Of a stretch of DNA of 64,000 bases, positions 22,136-30,733 are shown one piece after another. The position numbers and the translations under genes are program-made. The stretch is from Corythucha ciliata (Eukaryota; Arthropoda; Insecta; Hemiptera; Tingidae). Position 1 is the first letter of the stretch, and each line of letters opens with the position of its first letter. The notes beneath the pieces are model-generated. The model was not told where the DNA came from, made no database searches, and saw nothing but the letters and a program-made list of their open reading frames with translations. The stretch covers positions 55,901,952 to 55,965,951 of the forward strand of contig CM075941.1 in assembly GCA_038030265.1 (NCBI GenBank), in the 5' to 3' direction.

Positions 22136-22227
22136 GTGTTCGGTAACATTGCGCTCGATCCAGAAACATCCATTACACGTCATAACAACTTTCGCAACTT
22201 TATCCAAGGTCTCATGCTTCTCTTCAG
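22136..22227 (+). CDS. cac: Cav2 channel, domain IV S5-pore exon, version b
   Basis: The exon is 92 nt, enters in phase 0 and leaves in phase 2, with acceptor CGTAG and donor GTAATT. It encodes [19 protein letters not shown] then [12 protein letters not shown] and matches 18 of 31 residues of version a. VFGN-I-x-LD and RHNNF are standard in arthropod and vertebrate Cav2 sequences, so this is the canonical version. The acidic residues D8 and E10 of the turret differ from version a (I8, E10), which could alter ion access or toxin and drug binding at the outer pore. Confidence 0.9.
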
Positions 22228-22936
22228 GTAATTTTCTTCGTTAAAATTTCCTTTTTTTTTTTTTTCAAATTTTTATGGCAATGTAGCCGCACCGCTAAAG
22301 GAAAAACTTTTTTGTTTTTGTCAAATTTCGCGTTTCATCATAATAAAAATTTAATCATAAATTTAAATCAATCGGAACATACGCCCCTCCCCCCTATCCC
22401 ACTCTCTGGGAGGAAAAAAACAAAATGAGACTCATCATTCAAACCCTTTCACCCTAAACAACCACTCATTTTGAAAAAATAAAAACGCATGATTTGTTTG
22501 TGTAAATACACTGTTTTGATGGATTAATAACAAAATAATAAATATTATGTTTAAAAAATAACACTGCAAAACACTTGAATTATTAGCCGAGTACCATTTG
22601 CTGCACAAATAAAAAATTTGACGTCATAATTTAACATTTTTTGGTGTCGATATTTGTGTTTCCGTAGAATGATGGCGGTATCTTATAGAAACGTAGCCCA
22701 AATAATTGGAAAAAAAATAAATAATAAAATATCAAAAAAACAGTGTTTAGCATGGGAGAAATGTGCACAATTGTGACTGTCTATCGTTATATTTTTTTTT
22801 TTTAAATCAAATTTTGTCTTGAATTTTTCCATTTCATTTTAATTAATTCGATCTCCTCCCGCCCCCCGCCATTTTCTTTCCGGGGGTGGTGTGGGAACTG
22901 GACTCTCTCTCTCTCTCTCTCTACCCCCCTCTACAG

Positions 22937-23084
22937 GTGCGCCACTGGTGAAAATTGGCCGTCGATCATGTTGTCGTGCGTTAAAAACCGGCCGTGTGAT
23001 CCGAGAAATAAAGTGGGCAACGAATGCGGTTCGAGTCTCGCCTACGCCTATTTCGTTTCCTTCATATTTTTCTGTTCATTTCTC
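22937..23084 (+). CDS. cac: Cav2 channel, domain IV selectivity filter and S6
   Basis: This 148-nt exon reads CATGENWPSIMLSCVKNRPC, then ECGSSLAYAYFVSFIFFCSF. The TGENW segment holds the domain IV pore glutamate of the EEEE calcium filter; the following hydrophobic stretch is S6. The acceptor CTACAG and donor GTACGT are good. The first G completes the Arg codon from either 92-nt exon. The next exon begins with the usual [13 protein letters not shown]. Confidence 0.93.
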
Positions 23085-23169
23085 GTACGTTCTTTATTTT
23101 TCATTCCACTCCCCCCCCCCCTTCCATTGTCGCAACATTCAAAACTTCCGTTTTTTTTTGTTTTTTTAG

Positions 23170-23582
23170 ATGTTAAATCTTTTCGTCGCCGTCATTATGG
23201 ATAATTTTGATTATTTAACGAGAGACTCGTCGATACTGGGTGCTCATCATTTGGACGAATTCGTCAGGATTTGGGCCGAATACGATCCTAACGCTACGTA
23301 AGAGGGCGCCTCCCCTACCCCCCCCTCCCCGCCATGATTTAAACTCAAAGTGTCCCTTTTTTTTTTTTTATACATATAGGGGTAAAATTCACTATACGGA
23401 AATGTACGACATGTTGAAAAACATCGATCCTCCCCTCGGCTTTGGAAATAAGTGCCCCAACCGTTTGGCCTATAAAAAACTCATTCGTATGAACATGCCT
23501 TTGGATGATGACGGCAAAGTGAACTTCACCACGACCTTATTTGCACTGATCCGCGAGAATCTCAACATTAAAATGAGAGTCG
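23170..23582 (+). CDS. cac: Cav2 channel, S6 end and EF-hand region (two exons)
   Basis: Exon 23170-23297 encodes [39 protein letters not shown] and PNA. Exon 23380-23582 continues [40 protein letters not shown] and [15 protein letters not shown]. Together they make the cytoplasmic end of S6 and the EF-hand of a high-voltage-activated calcium channel, which takes part in calcium-dependent regulation. Phases 0/2 and 2/1 match at both sides, and the 82-nt intron has GTAAGA and TATAG signals. Confidence 0.93.
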
Positions 23583-23682
23583 GTGAGTGACTGGAAAAGC
23601 GACGGGTAGGGGATGGGGTGGGGTTTAAGTCCTAAAATAACGATTTAAAAAAAAAAAAAAATGTGTTGTTCTTTTACCGCAG

Positions 23683-23787
23683 CGGAAGAAATGGACCAAG
23701 CAGATGAGGAGTTGCGAGACACGGTGAGGAGCATTTGGCCGCTTCAAGCCAAGAAAATGTTGGACCTTCTGATACCACGGCGTGAAG
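23683..23787 (+). CDS. cac: Cav2 channel, pre-IQ exon
   Basis: 105 nt, with acceptor CCGCAG and donor GTGAGT. It encodes EEMDQADEELRDTVRSIWPL and QAKKMLDLLIPRRE, the pre-IQ helix region ahead of the calmodulin-binding IQ motif. A 6.8-kb repeat-filled intron follows before the IQ exon. Confidence 0.92.
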
Positions 23788-23851
23788 GTGAGTTAAGCGT
23801 CATACAGAATTTAAAAATTTGAAGAATTCAGGCACTGCGAAGCCCCCAGCT

Positions 23852-24130
23852 CCAGGGGCGTAGGTACGGGGGGATATGGGGGATAGATCCCCCCCCCCAG
23901 AGCTACAAGTATACGAACGAAGGAGCTTTAGTACAATAACGAAGAGCCCCATAAAATCTCCAAAGATGAGCGTTTCACGTTGAAATTAGGTTTAGCAGAT
24001 TTTCTGGACTTAAAGCAGCCCGAAAAGGTCCGAGTACGTCCAGCTTTTTCCTTGGACTTCAGACCCAACGCAGTAGTGTACCAATGTACGTGGGGGGGGG
24101 GGGATTCGCCCCGGACCCTCTATCAGCCAA
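23852..24130. mobile_element. hAT-like non-autonomous fragment in channel intron
   Basis: It starts CAGGGGCGTAGGTACGG and shares most of its length with 5751-5965. G- and C-runs mark the ends of the shared block. The start resembles a hAT terminus; the partner end was not found. Confidence 0.5.
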
Positions 24131-24341
24131 AAATCGATAATATTCGTGGCTATAGCTGCTAAAAAGCGCTGATTCATGGTCTCGCGATGATACTACCAGA
24201 CTGATATTAAGAAAAAACTCGCTGATTCGCGGTACATGGAGGCCATTCAACAAATAAATTTTGGAAATCAACGCAAAAGTGTTGTATTTGGGGAAACCCC
24301 GCGATTGAAGTTGAGAAAACACGCTATAATATTGACAAGTA
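24131..24341. repeat. degenerate ~30-bp tandem array
   Basis: Diverged monomers with AAAAAGCGCTGATTC and GAAAAAACTCGCTGATTCG, homologous to about 6640-6800. The element then runs into the long inverted repeat. Confidence 0.6.
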
Positions 24342-25305
24342 AAAGAACGAAAGTGAAGCTGGCAGCCAAAACTAGCAGTCAAAAAATACATCGACTGTGC
24401 GCCATTTTGATATAATCGATTCTACCGATTATTGGGATGTACGTCCTTGGGGCAGCCAAGGACGATAATAACAGACTCACAACAACTGGTTCATGTATTT
24501 CGCGACGTGATTATCATTACTTCAGTGTGTCTAAGAAGGCCTACAATTCATTCCATGATGGATGCACCTCAATTGATCAGAAAACGTATTTTGAGCCCAG
24601 CCGCCGCAGTTGAATATGAAGATTGGCCTAAATTGACCTTTGCACAAAGGTAGCGGCCTGAGGAGTGATCGGATCGGAATTTTGACGGTTTCCCTGGATT
24701 CCTCGGTGAAAAATGTAGGACCGACTATTTAGTTTTCATTTTTTAAAGTCGAATTATAGCCCAGCAGCCGCAGTTGAATATGAAGTTTGGCCTGAATTGA
24801 CCTTGCACAAAGGTAGGGTCCTGAGGAGTGATCGGATCGGAATTTTGACGGTTTCCCTGGATTCCTCGGTAAAAAATCATATTCAACTGCGGCTGCTGGG
24901 CTCAAATTCGACTTTAAAAAATAAAATAAAAATAGTCGGTCCTAGATTTTTCACCGAGGAATCCAGGGAAACCGTCAAAATTCCGATCCGATCACTCCTC
25001 AGGCCCCTACCTTTGTGCAAAGGTCAATTTAGGCCGATCTTCATATTCAACTGCGGCCGCTTGGTCAAAATACGTTTTCTGATCAATTGAGGTGCATCCA
25101 TCATGGAATGAATTGTAGGCCTTCTTAGACACACTGAAGTAATGATAATCACGTCGCGAAGTACATGAACCAGTTGTTGTGAGTCTGTTATTATCGTCCT
25201 TGGCTGCCCCTAGACGTACATCCCCAATAATCGGTAGAATCGATTATATCGAAATGGCCACAATCGATGAATTTTTTGGCTGCCAGCTTCACTTTCGTAA
25301 TAAAA
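24342..25305. repeat. ~1-kb inverted repeat (hairpin) in channel intron
   Basis: The arms of roughly 390 bp at about 24342-24735 and 24930-25305 are reverse complements with few mismatches. Shared blocks include GTGAAGCTGGCAGCC / GGCTGCCAGCTTCAC, CGTCCTTGGGGCAGCC and GATTATCATTACTTCAGTG. A third partial copy of the inner part (about 24760-24870) lies in the loop and also pairs with the right arm. The structure resembles a foldback transposon and would form a long double-stranded stem in the pre-mRNA. Confidence 0.92.
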
Positions 25306-26135
25306 GACGCTTTCAGGTTAAATTGGACAAAAATGGCAAATTCACAACTGAAATGGCGTAAAATCGCCCATTCGCTATGAAAAAGGGAATAGGATGCTGA
25401 ATGATAGCAAAATTAGCACAAAACGCTATTTCACAGCTGAAATTGGGAAAAATCGATAATTTGCAGCTTAAATTGAGTCAAACGCCATTCTTGGCAAAAA
25501 TTGACAAAACTCGGTAGGTAATGCACGGGTTGGAAATGCTACCACGCTGCTAAAATTTAGAAAAAGCGAAAATTCGCCGCTATAATTGAGAAACAACTAA
25601 TTCTCGAATTAAGTGTCGTGAAATTTATAATTGAAAAATGATGATTTTTTGACAGAAATGAATTGATAGATGTAAATTTTTTTGATTTGAAAAAGGTTTG
25701 AACAAAAAAATTTACAATTACAATTTAAATTCGCACCTTCTGAAGGCATTATTGTGGCTAAAATTCAGAAAAATGGCAAATTCATGCATGGCTATAGAAT
25801 AATGTTAAAAATACGCTAATTCACGGCTAGAACTGCCGTGAAGCAATAATCTATACCAATAAGATTAATATAAAATTTCTAATGCGGTGGTAAAATGTGA
25901 AAAACAGCGAATTTGCGGGTAATATTTAGAAAATAATTTAGAGAAGCAATTCCCACGGAAAAATTGACGATTTTTTGTGGAGATACTGTCGCAAATTTAG
26001 ATCGTTTGGGTTTTAGCCATTTTCTAGGCTTGAATCGTCAGTTTTGCCATTATGGGGGGCACGAATAGTCAGTACTTAGCCTATTTTAGGACGCTGTCAA
26101 ACCATTAGGCGTAAATGGTCAGTATTAATCACCCT
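25306..26135. repeat. degenerate ~30-bp tandem arrays, two sub-families
   Basis: 25306-26000 has monomers with AAAATCG, CTAATTTGCAGC and TTGGGAAAAATCG. 26000-26135 switches to the TTTTAGCCATTTT and GAATCGTCAG type seen again at 50380-50770 and 53200-53560. The sequence at 25328-25350 is the uninterrupted counterpart of the LTR-retrotransposon target. Confidence 0.7.
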
Positions 26136-26640
26136 GCCCCCCTACTATGTAACTCTTAACGCGTGCGTTAGCGAAATAAACAAGGCGAATAACTGAAAGT
26201 AATCATACAAATTAGATAAGTAGCCGTAGTTGCCTACGTTGTCAGTCATACCTTGTTGAGGTGTGTCCAAGACAGACCGGTTTCACCTGTTCGGCATCTT
26301 CCAGTGTTTGAACGTCTTCTGAAAACTGAGTTACCGTCGTGTGTATGTACCCTCCCCCCCCCCCTGGGTTTTCCCTGTTCCCTTCACTTTGCAGGTGTTG
26401 TTTGTTCAAAAAAGTTGGTTATTTTCTATTTCTTGATTGGTGGCTGTGTTGAGTTTTGTGGTGGTATCCTGTGTGTGGTGTGCGTGTTATTTTTGTGTCT
26501 TTTTGCTTCGGGTGAGATGATGGTATGTGCCTTTCTTTTTGTCGGGTGTGAGCAGATTGTGATTTTCGTGTGTAGTTTTTTCTCTTCGACTTGGTTGAGA
26601 TCAACCAGTGAGCCGTGTCCTTAGGGGCGCGTCTAGCAAA
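26136..26640. other. unassigned intronic sequence
   Basis: TG-rich on the plus strand, with a C-run at 26350-26362. Short open frames exist but show no domain, and codon use is biased by the low complexity. A hAT-like TTAGGGGCGCG start appears near 26620. I do not recognise anything coding. Confidence 0.4.
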
Positions 26641-27310
26641 ATGAGGAGAGGGGAAGGAAGGTGGACGAGAAGAAATGACCTAAGAAGCGCTTTTGATTTA
26701 TGAATATTTCAAAACTATAAAATATCCGAAAATTTAACTTTTTTTTTCAGTTTTAGCCGTGAATTACAGAGCTTTTCCTCTACACTTTGTCCGCGAATAG
26801 GTGATTTTCCTCAATGTTAGCGGCGAAGTAGCGTTTTTATCCCATGTTAGCGATTTTTCTCAATTTTTGCCATGAATTGAATTTTTCCTCGATTTTTGCA
26901 GCAAATTAGCGATTTTTTACCTTTTCAGCAGTGAACTAGCACTTTGAGCTGCAAGTACAGCGTTTTTCGTTAATTTCAGCAGCGCTAATTAATCAGTGAT
27001 TTTTCTCAATATTGGCCGCAAATTAGCAGTGTACGAACTATTGTTGCCCCGCATTTACATTTTTTTTTTTTTTTTTTCAACTTTTAGCTATGGACAAGCG
27101 CTTTTTTTTCAGCTTAAGGCCCGAAGTTGCTCTCAGAAGCAACAGATTATTGCCTTTTGCTGAATTTTAGCCCCGAGTCAGCGTTATTACTAAATTTCAG
27201 TCGTGAATTGGCATTTTTCTCTAATATAGCCGTGAATTAGCCGATTTTTTTCATTTGAATCCGCAAATGAACGTTTTTTCTATAATTTATCCGCAAATTA
27301 TCGGATTTTT
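26641..27310. repeat. degenerate ~30-bp tandem array
   Basis: Monomers in the T-rich orientation (TTTTAGCCGTGAATTA, TTTTTCTCAAT, AATTAGCGATTTTT). The orientation is opposite to 25306-26000, so the two could pair. Confidence 0.75.
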
Positions 27311-27339
27311 TTTACAATTTTAGTTGCGAATTAATTATC

Positions 27340-27850
27340 TACTTTATTATTATTCTTTTTATATGTCCCAGCAATTAATTAATTAATTGAAATTTAGACG
27401 ACTTTTCAAGGGGAGTAATCCCTTGAAAATTCCCAAGACAAGGGTCGTCTAAATTTCAATTAATTAATTAATTGCTGGGACATATAAAAAGAATAATGAT
27501 AATGTTAAACTTGCACTGACCCGATGGGTGCGATTGAGTTCCGGGAGGGAGTTTCTCTCTGGTGGGGTTCGCTCTTAGCGTGAGCCTCTCAGGCTAGCTC
27601 AGTGGCAGAGCGCCTGGCGCGAAATTAGGAGGTCGTGGGTTCGAATCCCGCCTTGGGAGCAATTTTTTCTCGGAACTCTAAACAAGTAAGAATAGTAAGT
27701 ATTTAACTTCAATAAAGTTTCTTTATTCTCAGCCTCCCCACCCCCTCGAATTCACAGGCGTGACTAGGGTGGTGCGGTGAGGGGGGAGTAATCCCTTGAA
27801 AAGTCCCAAGACAAGGGTCGTCTAAATTTCAATTAATTATCTACTTTAGT
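27340..27850. repeat. palindromic element with third partial copy
   Basis: Arms at about 27345-27400 and 27445-27500 are reverse complements (GTCCCAGCAATTAATTAATT ... GCTGGGACATATAAAAAG). A loop of about 45 bp carries TCAAGGGGAGTAATCCCTTGA. The right arm and loop recur at 27782-27850. The tRNA-like sequence lies between these copies. Confidence 0.85.
27587..27659 (+). tRNA. tRNA-like sequence, probably a pseudogene or SINE head
   Basis: A 73-nt cloverleaf can be drawn. The acceptor TCTCAGG pairs with CTTGGGA (with G-T pairs); the D arm contains GCTCAGTGGCAGAGC; the T arm is GTGGG-TTCGAAT-CCCGC. The anticodon-loop position 33 is G rather than the invariant U, and an extra base sits between acceptor and D stem. 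The A and B boxes are good. I infer a tRNA-derived repeat rather than a working tRNA. Confidence 0.5.
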
Positions 27851-27859
27851 ATTCTTTTC

Positions 27860-28440
27860 AATCAATTCGGCGAAATAGGATTGTTCCAAGTTTAGCCGCT
27901 ACGTAGCGTTTTTTGTCAATTTCATTAGTGAATTAGCTATTTTTCTCAATTAGTGTATGTCCCAATTTTAGCAGATAATTAGCGATTCTTCTCAATTTCA
28001 GTCGTGAATTAGCATTTTTCGAAAATTAACTGTCTGCGAACGGGCGATTTTTTGCAACTTCAGTTGCGAATTTGTCATTTGTCTCAATTTTAGCCTCAAA
28101 TTAGCGTGTTTTTTCTATCGTATAGCCTTAGCGAGTTTTCTTGCCTTTTAGTGCTTGCAGAAAAGCAAAAACTAGGGCATTATTCTCCAACAAAAAAGCA
28201 TTATGTTTTTCATAGCAATGTGTCTATTTCATTCATTTTCTTCAAACAAATGAATGGTATAGACACAATGGTATAGGCAAAAATTGAGAAAAATCGCTAA
28301 CTCGCGGCAAAAATTGAGAAAAATCGCATATTCGCGGCTAAAATGGAAACGTATCGCTTATTCGCGGTTGGAATGGGGGAAACATCGAATTCACCGATGA
28401 AATTGAGAAGAACCTCTGAATTGCTGAAGGAAGTGTGGAA
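27860..28440. repeat. degenerate ~30-bp tandem array with internal orientation switch
   Basis: T-rich orientation to about 28130, then A-rich orientation from about 28275 (AAAATTGAGAAAAATCGCTAAC and similar), separated by unrelated sequence with a GAATGGTATAGACACAATGG stretch. Confidence 0.65.
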
Positions 28441-28676
28441 AAAAAAAAAAAAAGTTTTCCGAACGTTTCGAAGGGTGGGTGGATAGCGCTGGCTAGTGGG
28501 CAACTAAAGCATTTTCGGCTGTGCGTCTCCATGACGTTTTTGTGCGTCCAGGTACGCACTATCACCAGTGCAAGTGTGTCACATTCCTCCTGAATCACCG
28601 TGTATACATATTACGTATATTGGGCCGATATTTTCCCCAGTGCCCCGGGCCGGTCAAATCTGTGTATCCGCCCCTG
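28441..28676. mobile_element. right end of a hAT-like element inserted in a gag fragment
   Basis: The terminus CGCCCCTG at 28669-28676 (reverse complement CAGGGGCG) abruptly interrupts the gag frame of 28677-29093. The left partner end was not located, so the length is unknown; the adjacent degenerate array may be its interior. Confidence 0.5.
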
Positions 28677-29093
28677 GGTGACACTGAGAAAATAATGTTG
28701 ATTTACGACTACGTTTCGCTTTGGAATGAGCATTTCTCTTAATTTTTGTACGAGATCGTTGTAATTGAAGTCTTTGATGGGTTTGTCAGGGCCGAGAAAT
28801 GAGGCTAGATTGCTGTAATGAGTAGGCCCAATTGAGGCGCACAGAAGCTGAGCTTGACGAGTCTGATGCGAGAGATTTTTAATTGTCGAGTAATTTTCGA
28901 ATCGTTCTATGTAACGGTTGAACATTTCTTTTGTCGAATCGAAATGTTCGAAAGGTTGCACGCTCGATACATTGTTTTCATATGCCGAGGAAGACGATTG
29001 GTTGGATTGGATGGCTTGAAAAGATTGGATTAGGCTGAGTTGTGACTGTGTAAATGCGTTTAAAAGCCTTTCAAACTGTTCCGAGGGTTTCAA
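28677..29093 (-). pseudogene. gypsy-like gag N-terminal fragment
   Basis: The minus strand reads MKPSEQFERLLNAFTQSQ, FNRYIERFENYSTIKNL, CASIGPTHYSNLASFLG and YNDLVQKLREM, the N-terminal capsid region typical of Ty3/gypsy gags. It stops at the hAT-like end at 28676. No zinc knuckle or pol is present, so this is a truncated relic within a channel intron. Confidence 0.75.
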
Positions 29094-29099
29094 ACATAT

Positions 29100-29460
29100 G
29101 AAAATAAGAACATGACATCAGCCCCGTAGAATTTGACGTACACCAACCCCGCAATGGGCTGATCAACCTCGCGCGAAATTGATTTTAACCAGTCCGAAAT
29201 TGGTTGCTTAACCTCACGAAATTGATTTTCACCCGTTCGAAATTGGCAGCTCAGCACACGGTGGAATGGCAGTGCGTGTGACCCAAAATTCGCAGCTTGG
29301 CCAGAAATTGTGTGGCCCAGTAGCACAAACTGTGAATTCAACTTGGCATTGACTATTCGGCTTGGACACTGGCAATTTGACTTGGAAACTGACAATTTGA
29401 GTAAGAAACTGGCATTTTTGCCCGCCAATAGTAACTTAATTGAAAATAGGCACATGGAAG
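29100..29460. repeat. degenerate ~35-bp array (GAAATTG/CCTCGCG family)
   Basis: Repeats of the pattern CAACCTCGCG, AAATTGATTTT, CCAGTCCGAAATTGG. Same general family as 52030-52640, in the same sense on part of its length. Confidence 0.6.
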
Positions 29461-29479
29461 TATCGTAGAGTTATCCACA

Positions 29480-30240
29480 AAATATAAAAATAAAAAGCTC
29501 ATGTTTTGAGCGTTTTTCGGTGTTTTATAGCTGGAGAATATGATGTGCCGGGAGCTGCGGAAATTTCTCCGTCGACGAGCACCCAGAATATTCAATTCTC
29601 CTGGTCATTGGGAACCAAAACTTGTCAGAAATGACGAATTTTGCTCCCTTTTACTTGTGTTTTTTGGCGATTTTCGGTGTTCTGCATCGGCAGCAGGAGC
29701 TGCGAAAATTCCTCCGTCGACGAGCACCCAGAACATTCTATTCTCCTGGTCAGTGTGGACCGAAACTTGTCAAAAACGACTAATTGTGCATTTTTTTTTT
29801 ATTTGTGTTTTAAGCGATTTCCGGTGTTTTATATCAGCAGAGTATGATGTGCTCTGTGTGTCGATTTTGCCCCCTTCTTCCCGTCATTTTGGACAATTTT
29901 GAAACTTTCGTATGAAGAGAATAGGATGTGGTCGGAGCTCATCCACAGAGGAGTTTTGCCGTCTAATGTATACCCACGTGCTATTGGCTTAAATGAGCAT
30001 AAAGTTCCAACGTTGATAATTAGCGTTCTAAGTGAGCCCAAATTGCTCTCGAGTGCGAAATCGGACACTCGCAACCCAATTAGAACGCGCGTTAACGAAA
30101 TGTAGCCACTTTTCGCCAAAAACTCCTCCGGAGCCGAGCTCCTAGAATATTCTATTCTCCTAATCAAAGGATGACCAAATAAACCGTTCAAAAATTACGA
30201 TTTTGCCCTCTTTTTTCTCGTGCTTTCCCGCAATTCTCGG
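29480..30240. repeat. diverged copies of the complex repeat family of 4983-5740
   Basis: Motifs CCCAGAACATTCTATTCTCC, TGTTTT..GCGATTTTCGG and GAATATGATGTG recur at about 29530, 29700, 29840 and 30150, with the long unit (CATAAAGTTCCAACG, AAATTGCTCTCGAG, CGAAATCGGACACTC) at 29990-30070. Confidence 0.65.
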
Positions 30241-30500
30241 CAGGGCCGCCCCAATTTGGCAACCCCCCCGGACGAATCTCTCACCTGCGCCACCATGAAG
30301 TCACCGTTCAGAATAAGCGGTGATTTTGTGTGCGTTTTCTCCATTTTCACCGCAAATTAGCGTGAGACGTTTTTTCTAACACTTCAGCGTTTCTTCCCAA
30401 TTTCATCGGTGAATTAGCTAGCGGCAAAATTGCGATTTTTCTCCATTTTAGCCTTAAATTAGCGATTTTACACCATTTTAGCCGTGAATTTTCGATTTGA
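30241..30500. repeat. short hAT-like start plus degenerate ~30-bp monomers
   Basis: It begins CAGGGCCGCCCCAATTTGG at about 30240, then several T-rich monomers (TTTTAGCCTTAAATTAGCG). It ends 80 bp before the IQ exon. Confidence 0.5.
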
Positions 30501-30581
30501 TCTCCATTCCTCATCATCATCACGCCTATACCACCACCTACCCTTTCCATATACATAACACCCCTCTTCTCATTGTTCTAG

Positions 30582-30682
30582 GTAAAGGAAAACTGACTGT
30601 CGGGAAAATCTACGCCGGCTTGCTCATTCTCGAATGCTGGCGAACCACCCGATTTGGTCAGATTGAATCTACGAACCCGCCC
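30582..30682 (+). CDS. cac: Cav2 channel, IQ-motif exon
   Basis: 101 nt, with acceptor TTCTAG and donor GTGAGT. It encodes GKLTVGKIYAGLLILECWRT and TRFGQIESTNPP. The TVGKIYAxLLILE segment is the calmodulin-binding IQ region of Cav2 channels. It enters in phase 1 from the pre-IQ exon (completing a Gly codon) and leaves in phase 0. Confidence 0.92.
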
Positions 30683-30692
30683 GTGAGTTTTT

Positions 30693-30733
<41 letters not shown>

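Noticed and set aside
26253..26624. 123-codon frame rich in Cys, Val and Phe
   Set aside because: Low-complexity TG-rich DNA in an intron, with no domain and a C-run inside it.
27587..27659. Functional tRNA gene
   Set aside because: Position 33 is not U and the acceptor to D-stem spacing is off; kept only as a tRNA-like sequence.
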